DNA of 64,000 nucleotides, taken from Gonocerus acuteangulatus (lineage: Eukaryota > Arthropoda > Insecta > Hemiptera > Coreidae). Where the stretch lies: contig OX328125.1 in NCBI GenBank assembly GCA_946811695.1, positions 44,780,586-44,844,585 of the forward strand. Reading direction: 5' to 3'. The first letter of the stretch is position 1, and every line of letters begins with the position of its first letter. Shown here in pieces: positions 36,145 to 47,241 of the stretch. The notes under the pieces were generated by a model. That model saw only the letters and a list, made by a program, of their open reading frames with translations, was not told the DNA's origin and made no database searches. The translations under genes and the position numbers were made by a program.

Positions 36145-36972
36145 GTACGTTTTAAATTTATTTAAAATATTCCTTTTTTTTTGTTGAGATTTATTGATTC
36201 AAATTTCAGGCTAATTATTCTGGGGCACAAGGAGAATTACTAAGAGAAATCATATCAGGATATCTATAGTGGATGATAATTGGCTGCGGATCTGCACAAA
36301 AACTAATGAAGATTGTGGTGTTGGGTCAAGGCTTCTTTTAAAATAAGAAAATTAATATTAGATAATTAAGATTGATAGAATGGTAGTACTAATCTGCTGA
36401 AGAAGGTAAACAATTACTGAAAAAATTGAGAGTAATAAGAAATAGGGCACATTCCATGACATCCAGTGTGTGGTGAGTTCACTTTGTTGAACTCTATCAA
36501 CGCAGTTAAGAGGGAATTTAATCCATTGAAACAATCCAAGAGACTTTAACCTCTTAAGGACCGAATTTTTATTAAACATTATGCCAAAAATGCCCTATTT
36601 GTCATACCATTTTTAGAACCTACAAATATAGCTCACTAGATGTAGTTTTTTAAGATGCAAAAAAAAAAAAGAAAAGCCAGCCAAAACCTGTCTTCGAGAT
36701 AAAAACTCCTCTAAGCTAGTCATCAGAATTATTTTTGCTCTAAAACCTGAGAAGAATGAAAGAACACAAACACAAATGTTCTTAGCTTAATATTTTTCAC
36801 AAGCAATTTTTCAAATGATTTATACTCAATAGACTTTCCAAAAACGAGAAAATATATTCTATAAACAAATGCTGATGTCCCATGTAGAAAAGCATGGCAA
36901 TATCATCAAAGAATACATTCAATTAGGAGTTGAAAAAAAGTTTAGAAAAGCATACAACTTTCTAAAAATAAT

Positions 36973-36976
<4 letters not shown>

Positions 36977-37017
<41 letters not shown>
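36977..37017. repeat. Poly(A) tract of about 40 bp
   Basis: An uninterrupted A-run without a recognisable SINE or LINE body directly upstream, in sPLA2 intron 3. It may be the tail of a truncated retroposon. Confidence 0.7.
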
Positions 37018-37018
<1 letters not shown>

Positions 37019-37388
37019 AGTTTTTAAAATGAAATCTTGACCAAAGCCTAAAATCATCTGTAGCTGTTATAGGTTATCAATCTCAGCTTATACTTCAGTA
37101 AATGAAACATATTTGACAGAAATAATTGATAAGTTAATTATTTATTTCTATATATACATACATACCGTTTTTTGTTTTTACATATTTTATATTAATTACA
37201 GCATGCAGATTGATTGACAAAGCTGCAAGATTCTCTATGTTGCCATAAGTACTTCTTATCCCACTTCAATATTACTGGTTGTATCACTTTTAGCAAATTT
37301 CTGGCCTCTCTTTTAGAGGTGCCAAAAAAAATATCTCGACGACTCATATATCATGAAAATACAAATCGTTCAAATTTCAGTTTATATA

Positions 37389-37457
<69 letters not shown>

Positions 37458-38519
37458 TTAAAATTTTGACTGTGTTGCTCAGTTTGCATTCTGTAACATT
37501 ATCAGTTGGTTTTTCAAAACTGCTTAACAGTAGCATGAGTTTACCAGTATAACTTCTGTGTGAAAATAAGAAAGAATTTCATTGATTTGTGTGTGTATGT
37601 TAAGTCTTTCAATAAGAATATCAGTTAAGGAAATCAGTGCTTAAAGCTTCAAAAGTGTTTTAAATTGGTTTAACTCTAAAATAAGTTTACCAATCTTGTA
37701 AGTTGGGAATATTCGTGTAAAACTGGTAACATAGAGATAGTTTGGCACCATTCAGACTTATTTCAGCTCGAGATTCCAGTAGGTGTTTCAAATCTTTTAA
37801 CAGTGAAATAAATTTTTAAATTTAGGGTTCTAGCAGAAGTAATATATTACGGAAACTCTCAGACATAATGCAGTTAACACAAGTCGAATTGTTTGAAATG
37901 TGGCTACAAGACATTTATGTTTTAATAAATAAGTGGAAATGTTATAAATAAAATATATTAAGCCTACATCTTTATTAAGAAAATAATACATTTAACTTTT
38001 CAAGTGAATAAATAGTATTACGTAGGAACAATGTAGCAGGGCAGGGTGAAATTCTTGCACCTTATACAAAAGCAGTCAGGAAATGTTTAAAATGTTACAC
38101 ATTACAATAATACAAATAATAATTCATCAAAGACGTGTACCTTGGGAAATACTTAGAAAAATAAATTATACATAACAATAATAATACTTTACACAGTGTT
38201 TAACAATTATTTTAACAAAAATTATGGATAAGGAAAAAAAGAAGATTTACATAATATATAAACAAACAGTTATATTAAACTTCTCCTAAGTCGAACTAAC
38301 ATTTACTATAGATACAAATAATTAGTTATTAATAATTCTTTTGTAGAAAATTGTTTTAATAATTATCCTTATATAAATATGAAAATAAATTCCTAGTTAA
38401 CTTTATATTAAAGCAGTCTTGATGAATAATGTCCTTAACAGCTATGAGATTAAAATAGACAAAATTCAACTGTAAATAGGGCATACATAAAATAGGCTAA
38501 TGGAACTATTTTTTTTCAG

Positions 38520-38685
38520 GTCCCACTGTAAATGCGATGACGAGTTTTTGAAGTGTTTAAAGCAAACAAATACAACTGTAGGAAATGCAATGGGACTTTT
38601 GTATTTCAACGTACTTCAATCTCCTTGCTTAGACGGAAACATCGTCACAGGATTTCAACTCAAACATTCCCAGAGTTATAAGTAG
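38520..38685 (+). CDS. Secretory phospholipase A2, last coding exon
   Basis: Acceptor TTTTTTTTCAG ends at 38519. It encodes residues 182-236 and stops with TAG at 38683-38685. SHCKCDDEFLKCL (183-195) supplies the conserved C-x-C-D-D motif whose acidic residue completes the His-Asp active site in this family. A YFNV segment and a further Cys follow. There is a sequon (NTT) at 199. The domain then ends about 20 residues after the last Cys, shorter than family members with a cysteine-bearing C-terminal extension. Either this is a naturally short isoform or an alternative last exon lies elsewhere. An AATAAA is found at 39128. Confidence 0.88.
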
Positions 38686-39127
38686 AACAGAAAACGTTTA
38701 TTTAAAACATTCTAAGTAATATTTTTTTTACTTACTAACAATTTTTGTTGTTTTTTTTCATATTTATGAGTTGATTTTTTTTTTTTAAATTCTAGGTCAA
38801 ATTATAGAGGAAAAAATAACTAATTGGAGTGAAAACATTTGTCATCGCAAGAGCAACTCTTCCTCAAATGGCTTAAGTCCTTAAATTAAATAAGACTCTT
38901 AGTGGAGTATAAAAATGTATTTATTCAGTTTAATGAATACTCTTCAAGAGCAAATGAATTAACAATATGACAAAAAAAAAACTTAAACCTAAAAACAATA
39001 GTGCAATAAGTTTTTAAACAAATTTCAATACATGTTGGTGAATTACAAAACTTAAGAAAAAATCTACCAATACAAAGATTTGGGATATATGGATTAGCAT
39101 ATAACAATGTTATGTAGAAAAATGTGC

Positions 39128-39133
39128 AATAAA
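39128..39133 (+). terminator. Candidate polyadenylation signal of the sPLA2 gene
   Basis: AATAAA, 443 nt after the stop codon, in AT-rich DNA. A second AATAAA lies about 205 nt further on. Position only; no cleavage site can be shown. Confidence 0.35.
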
Positions 39134-40343
39134 ATTAATACATAATTTTATGTGATGAAATATATTTTGTTTAAATTGTAAACAAAAAAAAAAAGAAGGA
39201 AAGAAATAGGAAACACATGTTGAACATGCAATACTACTTTTTTTTTTCTTTATATTAATTAAAAAAGCCCAGTTAAACTGAAAAAAATGCCTTTTAAAGG
39301 TATGTACAATAATAAGAAAAGGCAGGATAATAAACAAAAATATACACTGTCATTAATATCAGTAACTAAGAATAAAAAATCTTCTTTTTAAAAAGTCAAT
39401 CTTATTTGATCTGAGAGACTGAATACACTGACCAGAAGTAGAAACAGTAAAAACTTTTTAAAAAAAATATTAATACAGATCAAATTGAAAGGAAAGCAAA
39501 TTTACTCCAAAATATGGCTAGAGTTATTTCAATAACGCTTCTAATTATAATATTATTGATCTTTAAAAAATTATTCGTGCCTCTCTCATGTATGTTTACC
39601 TAACATAGTTACAAAGGAAAAAAATCCTGTGATATATAAATATTTATTTCATTATTACAATTTAATGAAAACCTTATAGTTCATTAATTTTTTTTTTGTA
39701 ATAATACATAATATATATGGCACATTATATATACATTTATAAATAAAAATGTAAATATGTTACAACATTTAATATTTCTAAATTTAAGTTATCACTGTTT
39801 GAGAAGCTATATGGTAAAGTTATTTATTTAAACTTTACAAGCGTAGATAATTAGGAGTACATTAAAAATAATTGTATATGTTAAATTAATATATTTGTGA
39901 AAATCCATCTCACAAACTATTTGCACTTGATCCAGTCAACAATGAATTCCAAACAGTGATATAGTTTGATTTTAATTTAATTTTGTACATTTGTAAATAT
40001 AAACTGATAGCAAAATATCCATGAGATTCATTAATTTATTACATTCATTACAAAGTCTATAGTTTTAAATATTAATATAATAAGGTTCTATTTATTGTAT
40101 ATAATACTGATCATGTATAAATTATCTGAAGAGAATATACAGCTGCTGATTCTATACAACAAATCTTCTTTGCGATCTCCTCATAAACGCTCTTTTTGTA
40201 ATAATCTTGCAAATATAAACACTTTTACATATACTAAAATAATATTAAAAATAAAGAGTTTATTATTTTTGATTTGCATTGCCATAATTAATTATAAATA
40301 TAATATATATTCCATATTTTTTTTTTAAATTGTGAGGCAGCCT

Positions 40344-40349
40344 TTTATT
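40344..40349 (-). terminator. Candidate polyadenylation signal of the ARM-repeat gene
   Basis: AATAAA on the minus strand, about 116 nt past the stop codon at 40465-40467. Confidence 0.45.
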
Positions 40350-40464
40350 TTCAAGATTAACTATTATACTTATCACAATATAAACTTTACTTTAGCCAGC
40401 TTTTTAGCGAAGCTAAAACATAACTCCTCTATTTCTTCAAAGGCTTTCAATGAAATGCATAATT

Positions 40465-40716
40465 TCAAGTAGAAGGAAGAGAAACTCTAGATCCTAGCCA
40501 AGTTAGATCGTGGGTTCTCAACGAGAGTTTCTTCTGCACGTCTGGATGCTTGTGCTGAAGGATGTTGCCCAGGCTCCAGTACACTTCTTTGCAGAGATGC
40601 CTGTATTTGGATGCTAAAAAGAATTTGATGATGAGTAGAGTCATATCCCACTTGTCGAGCATGAGACTAGCCGTAATACCATCAGGATCTGCGCTCAGGT
40701 TTCCAAGCATTCTCAC
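40465..40716 (-). CDS. ARM-repeat protein (TMCO6-like), exon 5 (last)
   Basis: Acceptor CATTTTAG is followed by GTG AGA ATG. It encodes the last 83 residues, beginning VRMLGNLSADPDG, which continues the ARM repeat begun by TSL at the end of exon 4 without a frame break. CKEVYWSLGNIL is a typical ARM helix 2-3 segment (importin-alpha-like W-x-L-x-N). The stop comes soon after HPDVQKKL. By comparison with vertebrate TMCO6 (about 490 residues) the product (360) lacks roughly a fifth to a quarter, so an additional 3' exon elsewhere, or a naturally shorter protein, remains possible. Confidence 0.72.
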   Translation of the reverse strand: MRMLGNLSADPDGITASLMLDKWDMTLLIIKFFLASKYRHLCKEVYWSLGNILQHKHPDVQKKLSLRTHDLTWLGSRVSLPST

Positions 40717-41409
40717 CTAAAATGTAATAATTAATAAAATTCTATGCGGAATTAGTTTAAACTCTAATTAAAAAGTTAATAGCAAAATATTCTTAAGAAT
40801 TAGTAAAAATTATTCAACTTCAGAACTGAATCGAGTGATTCATTGGTACTGCCTTGGCAGCCTCTAATGTAGATGCTTTTCAGATTGATATCGAGAACTA
40901 AGTAAAATTGATGAATTTTTCCTTCTTTTGGATGGAGGAGGGATGGCACCAGCATGAAAAAGGGCATGTGGTTCAGCCCTCTTCTCATGTTGTTCCTATT
41001 TAACCCATCAAGTACATTTTAGTGTATTTTGTCCCTATGTAGAGGGAGGAAAACCTATATGTACCTTATGTTATTAACCCCGATGATGCAATTTAGAAAT
41101 GCTGGTGAAAAATGTCAATGTTTTATAACCCATAGGTCAGCAAAAATCTAGTCTTTAAAATTTGTGTGCAAACATATTGTCCCTACAAAGTCAAATTATC
41201 GAATATGCAAATCGGAACAAACTAGAGAACAAACATATTCTATCCATTGACAAAATAATATATTGAAAAATTGTCTTATTTGATTCTAAAGGGTTTAGAG
41301 TTGCGACAATTTACAACAAGACATATCGTCCACAATCTAAGAGCAGTCTCGAATCTGAAAATCGAGTTTTTGCATATTCGGTAGTTTGATATGGTAGGGG
41401 CGATAAATA

Positions 41410-41866
41410 CAGTTGAGTCCCGCTAATCCGAACAGGACTACAGAAGAAAAAAAAACATTTTTTTCATAAAATTTCTAAACAGGGGGAAATAAAAAGAAAA
41501 TCGTTATTTTAAAGTTATGATGTTTGTTTTATGTACATTTAAGACACTTGTAATTTTTAAATTTTCCTGTATAATTAAAAATTCAAAATACAGCATTACT
41601 TGAAATTGAAACCAGTACAAATTTACTCGCATATGTAGAATCCATGTCTACATAGCATTTACACACGTGAAAATCAAACCATTATCTAAGAGGTAGTAGA
41701 TTAAATTGCTGAGTACTAGAACAGGTATTGCCTTAGCTTTAATTCTTTACACATCAGACACTGACTATCCTCTATAAAGTAAATATAATCTGCCAAATCC
41801 GAATTTTCACTAATCTGAATAGGGTTCGGACGGACCCAATTAGTTTGGATTAGCGGGACTCTACTG
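41410..41866. mobile_element. pogo/Tigger-type MITE
   Basis: Inverted ends CAGTTGAGTCCCGCTAATCC and GGATTAGCGGGACTCTACTG, flanked by TA on both sides (41408-41409 and 41867-41868). CAGTxGAGTCCCGCTxATCC is the usual pogo/Tigger terminus. The interior shows no transposase. Confidence 0.85.
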
Positions 41867-41979
41867 TATATTTATTTAAACACAAGCACATAAAGAATAC
41901 CCTATTCACACTCAACTGTCAACAAAATAAAAAAAATAAAAATACAATATTTTTTGGTTTACAGGATATTCCTTTTTAA

Positions 41980-43177
41980 CACTCAACTGGTGACATACGT
42001 CAGAGAGACGCCTAGGTATAGATAGCATTTTCCCGCATTGTGGCGTTTAGAGCTATTTGTAAAATTAAACGCAGTGTATGCTTAAATTAGATCATGTAAA
42101 AAATGCTAGTGAAAGTTTAACCCGATCAATTGTATTTAGTGGTAGTAGTAAGGCACTAACCAAAAGCTACACCGTCTATTAGTCACATGTTACTAATAGT
42201 GCTCATTTTCATGTTCATCTCACAGAAGTGTATTACTTGAAACAATTTATTACTACAATTGAGGTGTGCAGAAAACCTACCATAACCATTTAAAACAAAA
42301 TTTAATTATTTCATTCCCAACGTAACTTTTGACAATGGGTTTTCTTCACTTGAAATAGTAAATGAATAGATAAAGATAATTTGAAGCATTGGCACTATAA
42401 GAAAAAAAAAGGAAATCCCGCCTAAAATTCTACAATGTAATAAAAATATTGAGTTCAAGCTTAAAAAAAAACTGATATTTCTTTCGTTAGCACAATAAAA
42501 AAAGCTTTGCTGTAAATTTGATTTAATCGAGGAACACAGCTCAAAATTCATGGATCTGTAGAACAATAAACCGGCATTTTCATAACTCAACAAAATCATG
42601 CATTGATAATTTAGATAAAATTGTTGGCAATTATTCACTGAACAGAAGATCGAGACTGTGGCACTGGCAATATTTCACCATGATTGGGGTAAGGCTTGTA
42701 AATACGCAAGCAATGACAAAATATGATTACATAAATTCACTAATAAACAGTTTGATAAAAAGAAAAAAATGAGACGTCGTTTGTTAGTTGTTCATTAAAA
42801 TAACGTCAAGAAAATGGGACAAGATATTCTTGGGCTTGGGGAACTCAAAGAAACAATTGGCGGGCTTCAGGAAATTTGTGATAATTTTCCCAAATTAAAA
42901 CACGCCTCAAAAGTCCATTCTCAAAAAGAACACAAACAGCTTACAAATGCATAAAATGTTGAATCCATTATGGCGAGAGTGTTCAACAAAAGTATGCAAT
43001 ACTTTAGCCCCTGGAGTGATGAATTTGTGTTTTATTTTAGACTTGATTTTTATACGTAGTGATGAAAATTATTTTAATAAACTACACCTTCATTATTTAC
43101 AGTTTCTTTCAAAATATTTGCCTCCCAAAACATTTTTACCATGTGCAGTCTCACAGGCGCATGTTACCAGTTAAGGG
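41980..43177. mobile_element. piggyBac-type element, internally deleted (1.2 kb)
   Basis: Flanked by TTAA at 41976-41979 and 43178-43181. Ends CACTCAACTGGTGACATACG and (inverted) CCCTTAACTGGTAACATGCG are similar. No piggyBac transposase domain is recognisable inside. It lies in the last intron of the ARM-repeat gene. Confidence 0.65.
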
Positions 43178-43775
43178 TTAAAGATAACACAAGGCTTCTG
43201 ATATGTTATGGCATTTGAATCAGTTCCGATTCTTTTCATGTTCAAAATAAAGAAAAAAAATCAAAGTCTTTATTACTTTTGTGAATAAAACTAAAATTAC
43301 GCTTATTATTCACAATAAGTGAATACAAAATCTCAAAGAATATTCTGTACTTTTGCTCTGTGTATTATTTTTTTAAAATTGAACTGGAAGGTCATTTTTA
43401 TTGTTTTGTTTAAGAGAATTAGATTTTTATTTGTATGTAATTTTCCAAAATAATTAAAGTACTGTTTGCTTATATTTTAAATTCTGATGGTGTACGATAA
43501 TTTCCACCTTGTAAATTTTTACGAGCTCAACAGGATTAGCAGACCAAATGCAAGAAGGCGATAGTAGACTTTAAGAGGAAAAAAACCATTCAAAACATCT
43601 GTTGGTCTGATTCCACAAAGAAGAGGGAGCCATTTTTTTTACAAGTAAGGTCTTGCCTTTTGTAAGTAAGTAATTTTTATTTGGATCAAAAGAATGGACA
43701 CCAACCTCCACTAAAAAACATTTATAAAAGCAAACGCTTCATATTGTGGCAATGCCTCATCCTTAGAGTTCTAAC

Positions 43776-43788
43776 AACAGCAGTCTAT
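43776..43788 (+). repeat. 5' target-site duplication of the LINE
   Basis: AACAGCAGTCTAT, identical to 50010-50022. Confidence 0.95.
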
Positions 43789-44226
43789 GGGGGGTAAATG
43801 GGCGGGCTAAAGGGTTGCTGGAGCGGATGTGCGGATATGGGAGCTGTCCGACTTCTTTTGGGAGCTCTGCTAAGTTATAGTGCCCTATTCCACTGCTTAG
43901 CATCTCCTAGTATACCTGATTCCCGTCAAAGCCTACTGCTTTTCCTCCCCGTGGTACCCCCTGGGCAACGTTCTTGTACAGTACATGAACGGCGAAAAGC
44001 AGAGGCGGGGATCCACGATGAGGCAGGGACACCTCCCCTGCTGAGTGGATCCTCTCCTTCGGGAGGAACAGTGTCGGTCTGCCGGCCTAGGTGGCAGCCC
44101 CACCAGCAGACTCGGTGACGAGGATTAGGGGTCTGAGTCACCTAAACCCAATTTCCTACGAGTACAGACACGGAAAAAGCCGGACTCCCCTTATCGGATA
44201 ACTCAGAGGGTAAGCAGGCCCCTGGC
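43789..44226 (+). promoter_or_regulatory. LINE 5' UTR, presumed internal promoter
   Basis: GC-richer than surrounding host DNA and without a protein-like frame. By analogy with I and Jockey elements this segment carries the internal RNA polymerase II promoter; specific promoter boxes were not identified. Confidence 0.5.
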
Positions 44227-45624
44227 ATGGACATGGACTTACCAACATCTATTGAAAATGCGAACTTGGAAGCACCAGATGGTGCTTCAGGGACTGGCGT
44301 CACACAAAACCCACCCTCTCCTTCTCGGTACACTTTGGAGCCATACACTACGCCAACAAAGTCTCCCGAGAAAAAGAGGGCAAAACGGGGGAAAAAAAGA
44401 GCCATTGAGACTTCGTTTGTCAAGAAAGAACAGAAATTTTCTAAATTTATTGTTTTAAGTAGAACGGAGGGAGACTCATTTTCGAAAGTGTCTCCTTTCC
44501 TTATAAATAAACTAATTTTCCAGACCTATGGAACAGTAGCGGGGCTAAGTAAAATGTCGGGTGGCTCTTTGCTGATTGAAGCGGCCAGCAGGGAGCAATC
44601 CGTCAAAATCGTAAATTCAAAAACCCTGGGTGTTTTCAGTGTTAAAGCAGAGTTTCATAAAACATTGGATTCATCCAGAGGTATGATAACTTGTTTTGAT
44701 CTGGAACACTCCAAAGATGAGGAAATACTGGAGGGCCTGAAAGACCAGGGAGTTATCGCCGTTCGAAGATTTTTTCGTAAGAAGAAATCTCCGACCGGGG
44801 CTGAAGACAGGCTGGAGTTTACTGGAAGCGTGATGCTCACGTTTGATCAACCTGAGCTCCCTTCTAGTATACAAGCGGCCTTTTATAAATTAAAAGTGCG
44901 TCCTTACATTCCTCCCCCCTTGAGGTGCTTCAAATGCCAGAGGTTCGGATATTCGGCTGCAAAGTGTAAATCGGCACAAGAGATTTGTACTTGTGGTTAC
45001 CCATCACACAGTCCTGATCCTTGTCCGTCACCTCCCAAATGTCCGAACTGCAATGGAGCCCATGATTCCCGTTCAAGAGAATGCATGGAGTATAAAATCG
45101 AAAAGGAAATAATGAAAATGAGGACTGAAATTAAAGACCTTACGTTTCCTCAAGCTAGAGCCTTAGTAAATAGCACGTCTTATGCCTGGAGAGGCACCTA
45201 CTCCAGTGCTGTTAAAAATGGTCATGAATTGAAAAGCATCCCGAAAAGTGTAAATACAAAAATTAAAGACTCAAAACCGCCCCCAAAACACCCCATACCT
45301 TCCCCTATTCCCATTCCCCTCTCCACCTTACCCCTCCCGACTCCCCTCCCAAATTTACCCCCTCCGCCATCCCTACTCACCCTTCCTTCCTCTTCATCCA
45401 CTCCGGTGGATGAAAACAATGAAATGGGAAATAAAATTCCCCCAAAACTGACCGAAAAAGGCGTGACTGGACCGGTGCGGACTCCCTCGATCTCCGATGC
45501 TGATGGCTTCAAAGATACGGGGGATGAGGGTACGGATTTCACGCCTGGCAAAAACAAGAAGAAAGGTTGGCCCAAAGGAAGGAAACGTGGGCCAAAGAAA
45601 CAGTCTGCTGATCTGGAGCAATGA
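44227..45624 (+). CDS. LINE ORF1, gag-like nucleic-acid-binding protein
   Basis: 465 residues, apparently intact. An acidic/basic N-terminus (KKRAKRGKKRA, about residue 50) precedes a central alpha/beta region typical of I/Jockey ORF1. Three cysteine knuckles follow: CFKCQRFGYSAAKC, a CTCGYPSHSPDPC-like variant, and CPNCNGAHDSRSREC (about residues 236-285). Then comes a long Pro-rich stretch (about 345-390) and a very basic C-terminus (KNKKKGWPKGRKRGPKKQ). ORF1 proteins bind the element RNA and chaperone it during target-primed reverse transcription. The ATG at 44227 is chosen because everything upstream is out of frame. It ends 30 nt before ORF2. Confidence 0.9.
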   Translation: MDMDLPTSIENANLEAPDGASGTGVTQNPPSPSRYTLEPYTTPTKSPEKKRAKRGKKRAIETSFVKKEQKFSKFIVLSRTEGDSFSKVSPFLINKLIFQTYGTVAGLSKMSGGSLLIEAASREQSVKIVNSKTLGVFSVKAEFHKTLDSSRGMITCFDLEHSKDEEILEGLKDQGVIAVRRFFRKKKSPTGAEDRLEFTGSVMLTFDQPELPSSIQAAFYKLKVRPYIPPPLRCFKCQRFGYSAAKCKSAQEICTCGYPSHSPDPCPSPPKCPNCNGAHDSRSRECMEYKIEKEIMKMRTEIKDLTFPQARALVNSTSYAWRGTYSSAVKNGHELKSIPKSVNTKIKDSKPPPKHPIPSPIPIPLSTLPLPTPLPNLPPPPSLLTLPSSSSTPVDENNEMGNKIPPKLTEKGVTGPVRTPSISDADGFKDTGDEGTDFTPGKNKKKGWPKGRKRGPKKQSADLEQ

Positions 45625-45654
45625 CGCAACACAACCAAATCCCAAATATTTCAA

Positions 45655-47241
45655 ATGACTCAATTAAACAAATTTCTACAATGGAATATACGAGGATTTT
45701 CGGAGCACAGCGATGAATTACGCTATTTATTGAAAATGTACACCCCATCGGTCGTGGCCCTTCAGGAAACTAAATTTCCTGCGGGCTTTGCCAGGCCGTT
45801 GGCAGGGTACAACTGTGTACATAAAGAGCCCAATGTCTTGCCTGGTGGGCGTAGCCATGGAGGTGTGGCCCTTTACACCTTGGAAAACCTTGGTGCCCAG
45901 GTTGTAAGATTGGTCACGCCTCTACAAGCAGTCGCTGTTCGTCTGAAAGTCCCGGTAGACGCAACTATATGTTCGTTGTATCTCCTGGATGGCAGAAATT
46001 ATGAGGTTAGTGAGGTTAAAAATGTGATAGACCAATTACCAACTCCCGTAATAGTCCTTGGAGATTTTAATACACACCACGTTGCCTGGGAATCCAGGCG
46101 GTCCACCCCTCAAGGTCGTCTACTCTATGACATGCTTGAGGAGATGGACCTCCTGGTACTTAATGATGGATCTCCGACTCATTTTTGTGAATCCTCAGGA
46201 TCACTCGATTCTATAGATTTATCCATAACAAGTCCCTCTGTCATAAGAAACTTGTCATGGAATATCCTGAGTGATCTGCATCGATCGGATCATTTCCCAA
46301 TTTTAATTACCCTTGCCGGCAGATTCAACGAATATAGAAGACCGATGAAATGGAACATTAAAAAGGCTAACTGGGATAAGTTCAAAGTATCGTTTATTGC
46401 TGCGGACTCAGCAGACACAACAGACCCCTGGACGGCCCTGCAAATGCTATCAACGTCCATTAACAATGCAGCAAGGAGTGCAATCCCTCTTTCCTCATCT
46501 TGCCCAGGGAAAATCCCAGTACCTTGGTGGGATGAGGAATGCTGGGAGGCGAATAAAGCAAAAAAGAAAGCTTTTAACCGCTTTAAAAGACATCCATCAG
46601 AAATTAACTTGATAGCATTCAAGAAAGCTAGAGCAGTCGAGCGCCGATTAAAAATTAAGAAGAAACAGGAATCGTGGGCATCCTATGTTAACACGATGAC
46701 GAGGGATGCGTATCCATCTGATGTCTGGAGGAAAATAAGGGCGATTGGGGGAAGGACTACAAAAAACCAAACCCCTATCCTATTAAGCGCGGGCAATTAC
46801 ATTAGCGACGCACAAGCTGTCATTGATGTGTTTGCTGATTACTTCTTTTCTGCATTTGGCCTGAACCTTTATACAGAAGACTTCCGTATCATAAAATCCA
46901 TTGAGGAGGCCATTCCTCTAGACTTCGGACCAGTAGACGACATCTCTCTAGACTACAACACTCTCTTTAAAATGGATGAATTGAACAGGGCACTCCAGGC
47001 TGCATCTAAGGAAAAGTCCTCTGGGTGCGATGGAATGCCATATGAAATGTTACAAAATCTCCCAGACGACGGAAAAATTAAGATGCTAGAGTTATATAAT
47101 CGACTCTGGACCAATGTAGAGTTTCCCACTGCTTGGAAGGAAGCAATTTTAATCCCAATCTTGAAACCCGGTAAAGATCCGATGGACCCAGGGAGCTATA
47201 GACCCATCTCACTTCTGTGTTGTATGGGAAAGCTATGGTGA
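45655..47241 (+). pseudogene. LINE ORF2, part 1: endonuclease and start of reverse transcriptase
   Basis: Opens MTQLNKFLQWNIRGF. The APE-type endonuclease residues are visible: Asn in LQWNIRGF, Glu in ALQETKF, GGVALY, Asp/Asn in VLGDFNTHH, and the terminal SDHFPI. After a linker, RT begins with KSSGCDGMPYEML and ILKPGKDPMDPGSYRPISLL. The frame fails at LCCMGKLW, where a small deletion near 47230-47241 throws ORF2 out of frame; the continuation is in the frame that opens at 47217. ORF2 makes the nick and copies the RNA. Confidence 0.9.

Larger units (their letters stand above)
38686..40464. other. Intergenic region between convergent genes
   Basis: Very AT-rich DNA separating the 3' ends of the sPLA2 gene (plus) and the ARM-repeat gene (minus). 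It should contain both 3' UTRs. I recognised no transposon and no further exon. Confidence 0.6.

Noticed and set aside
36548..36600. Possible piggyBac-type left end (TTAACCTCTTAAGGACC)
   Set aside because: No matching inverted right end next to TTAA was found downstream.
40800..40988. 62-codon minus-strand ORF next to exon 5 of the ARM-repeat gene
   Set aside because: No ARM signature and no fitting splice sites; it is intronic and unrecognised.
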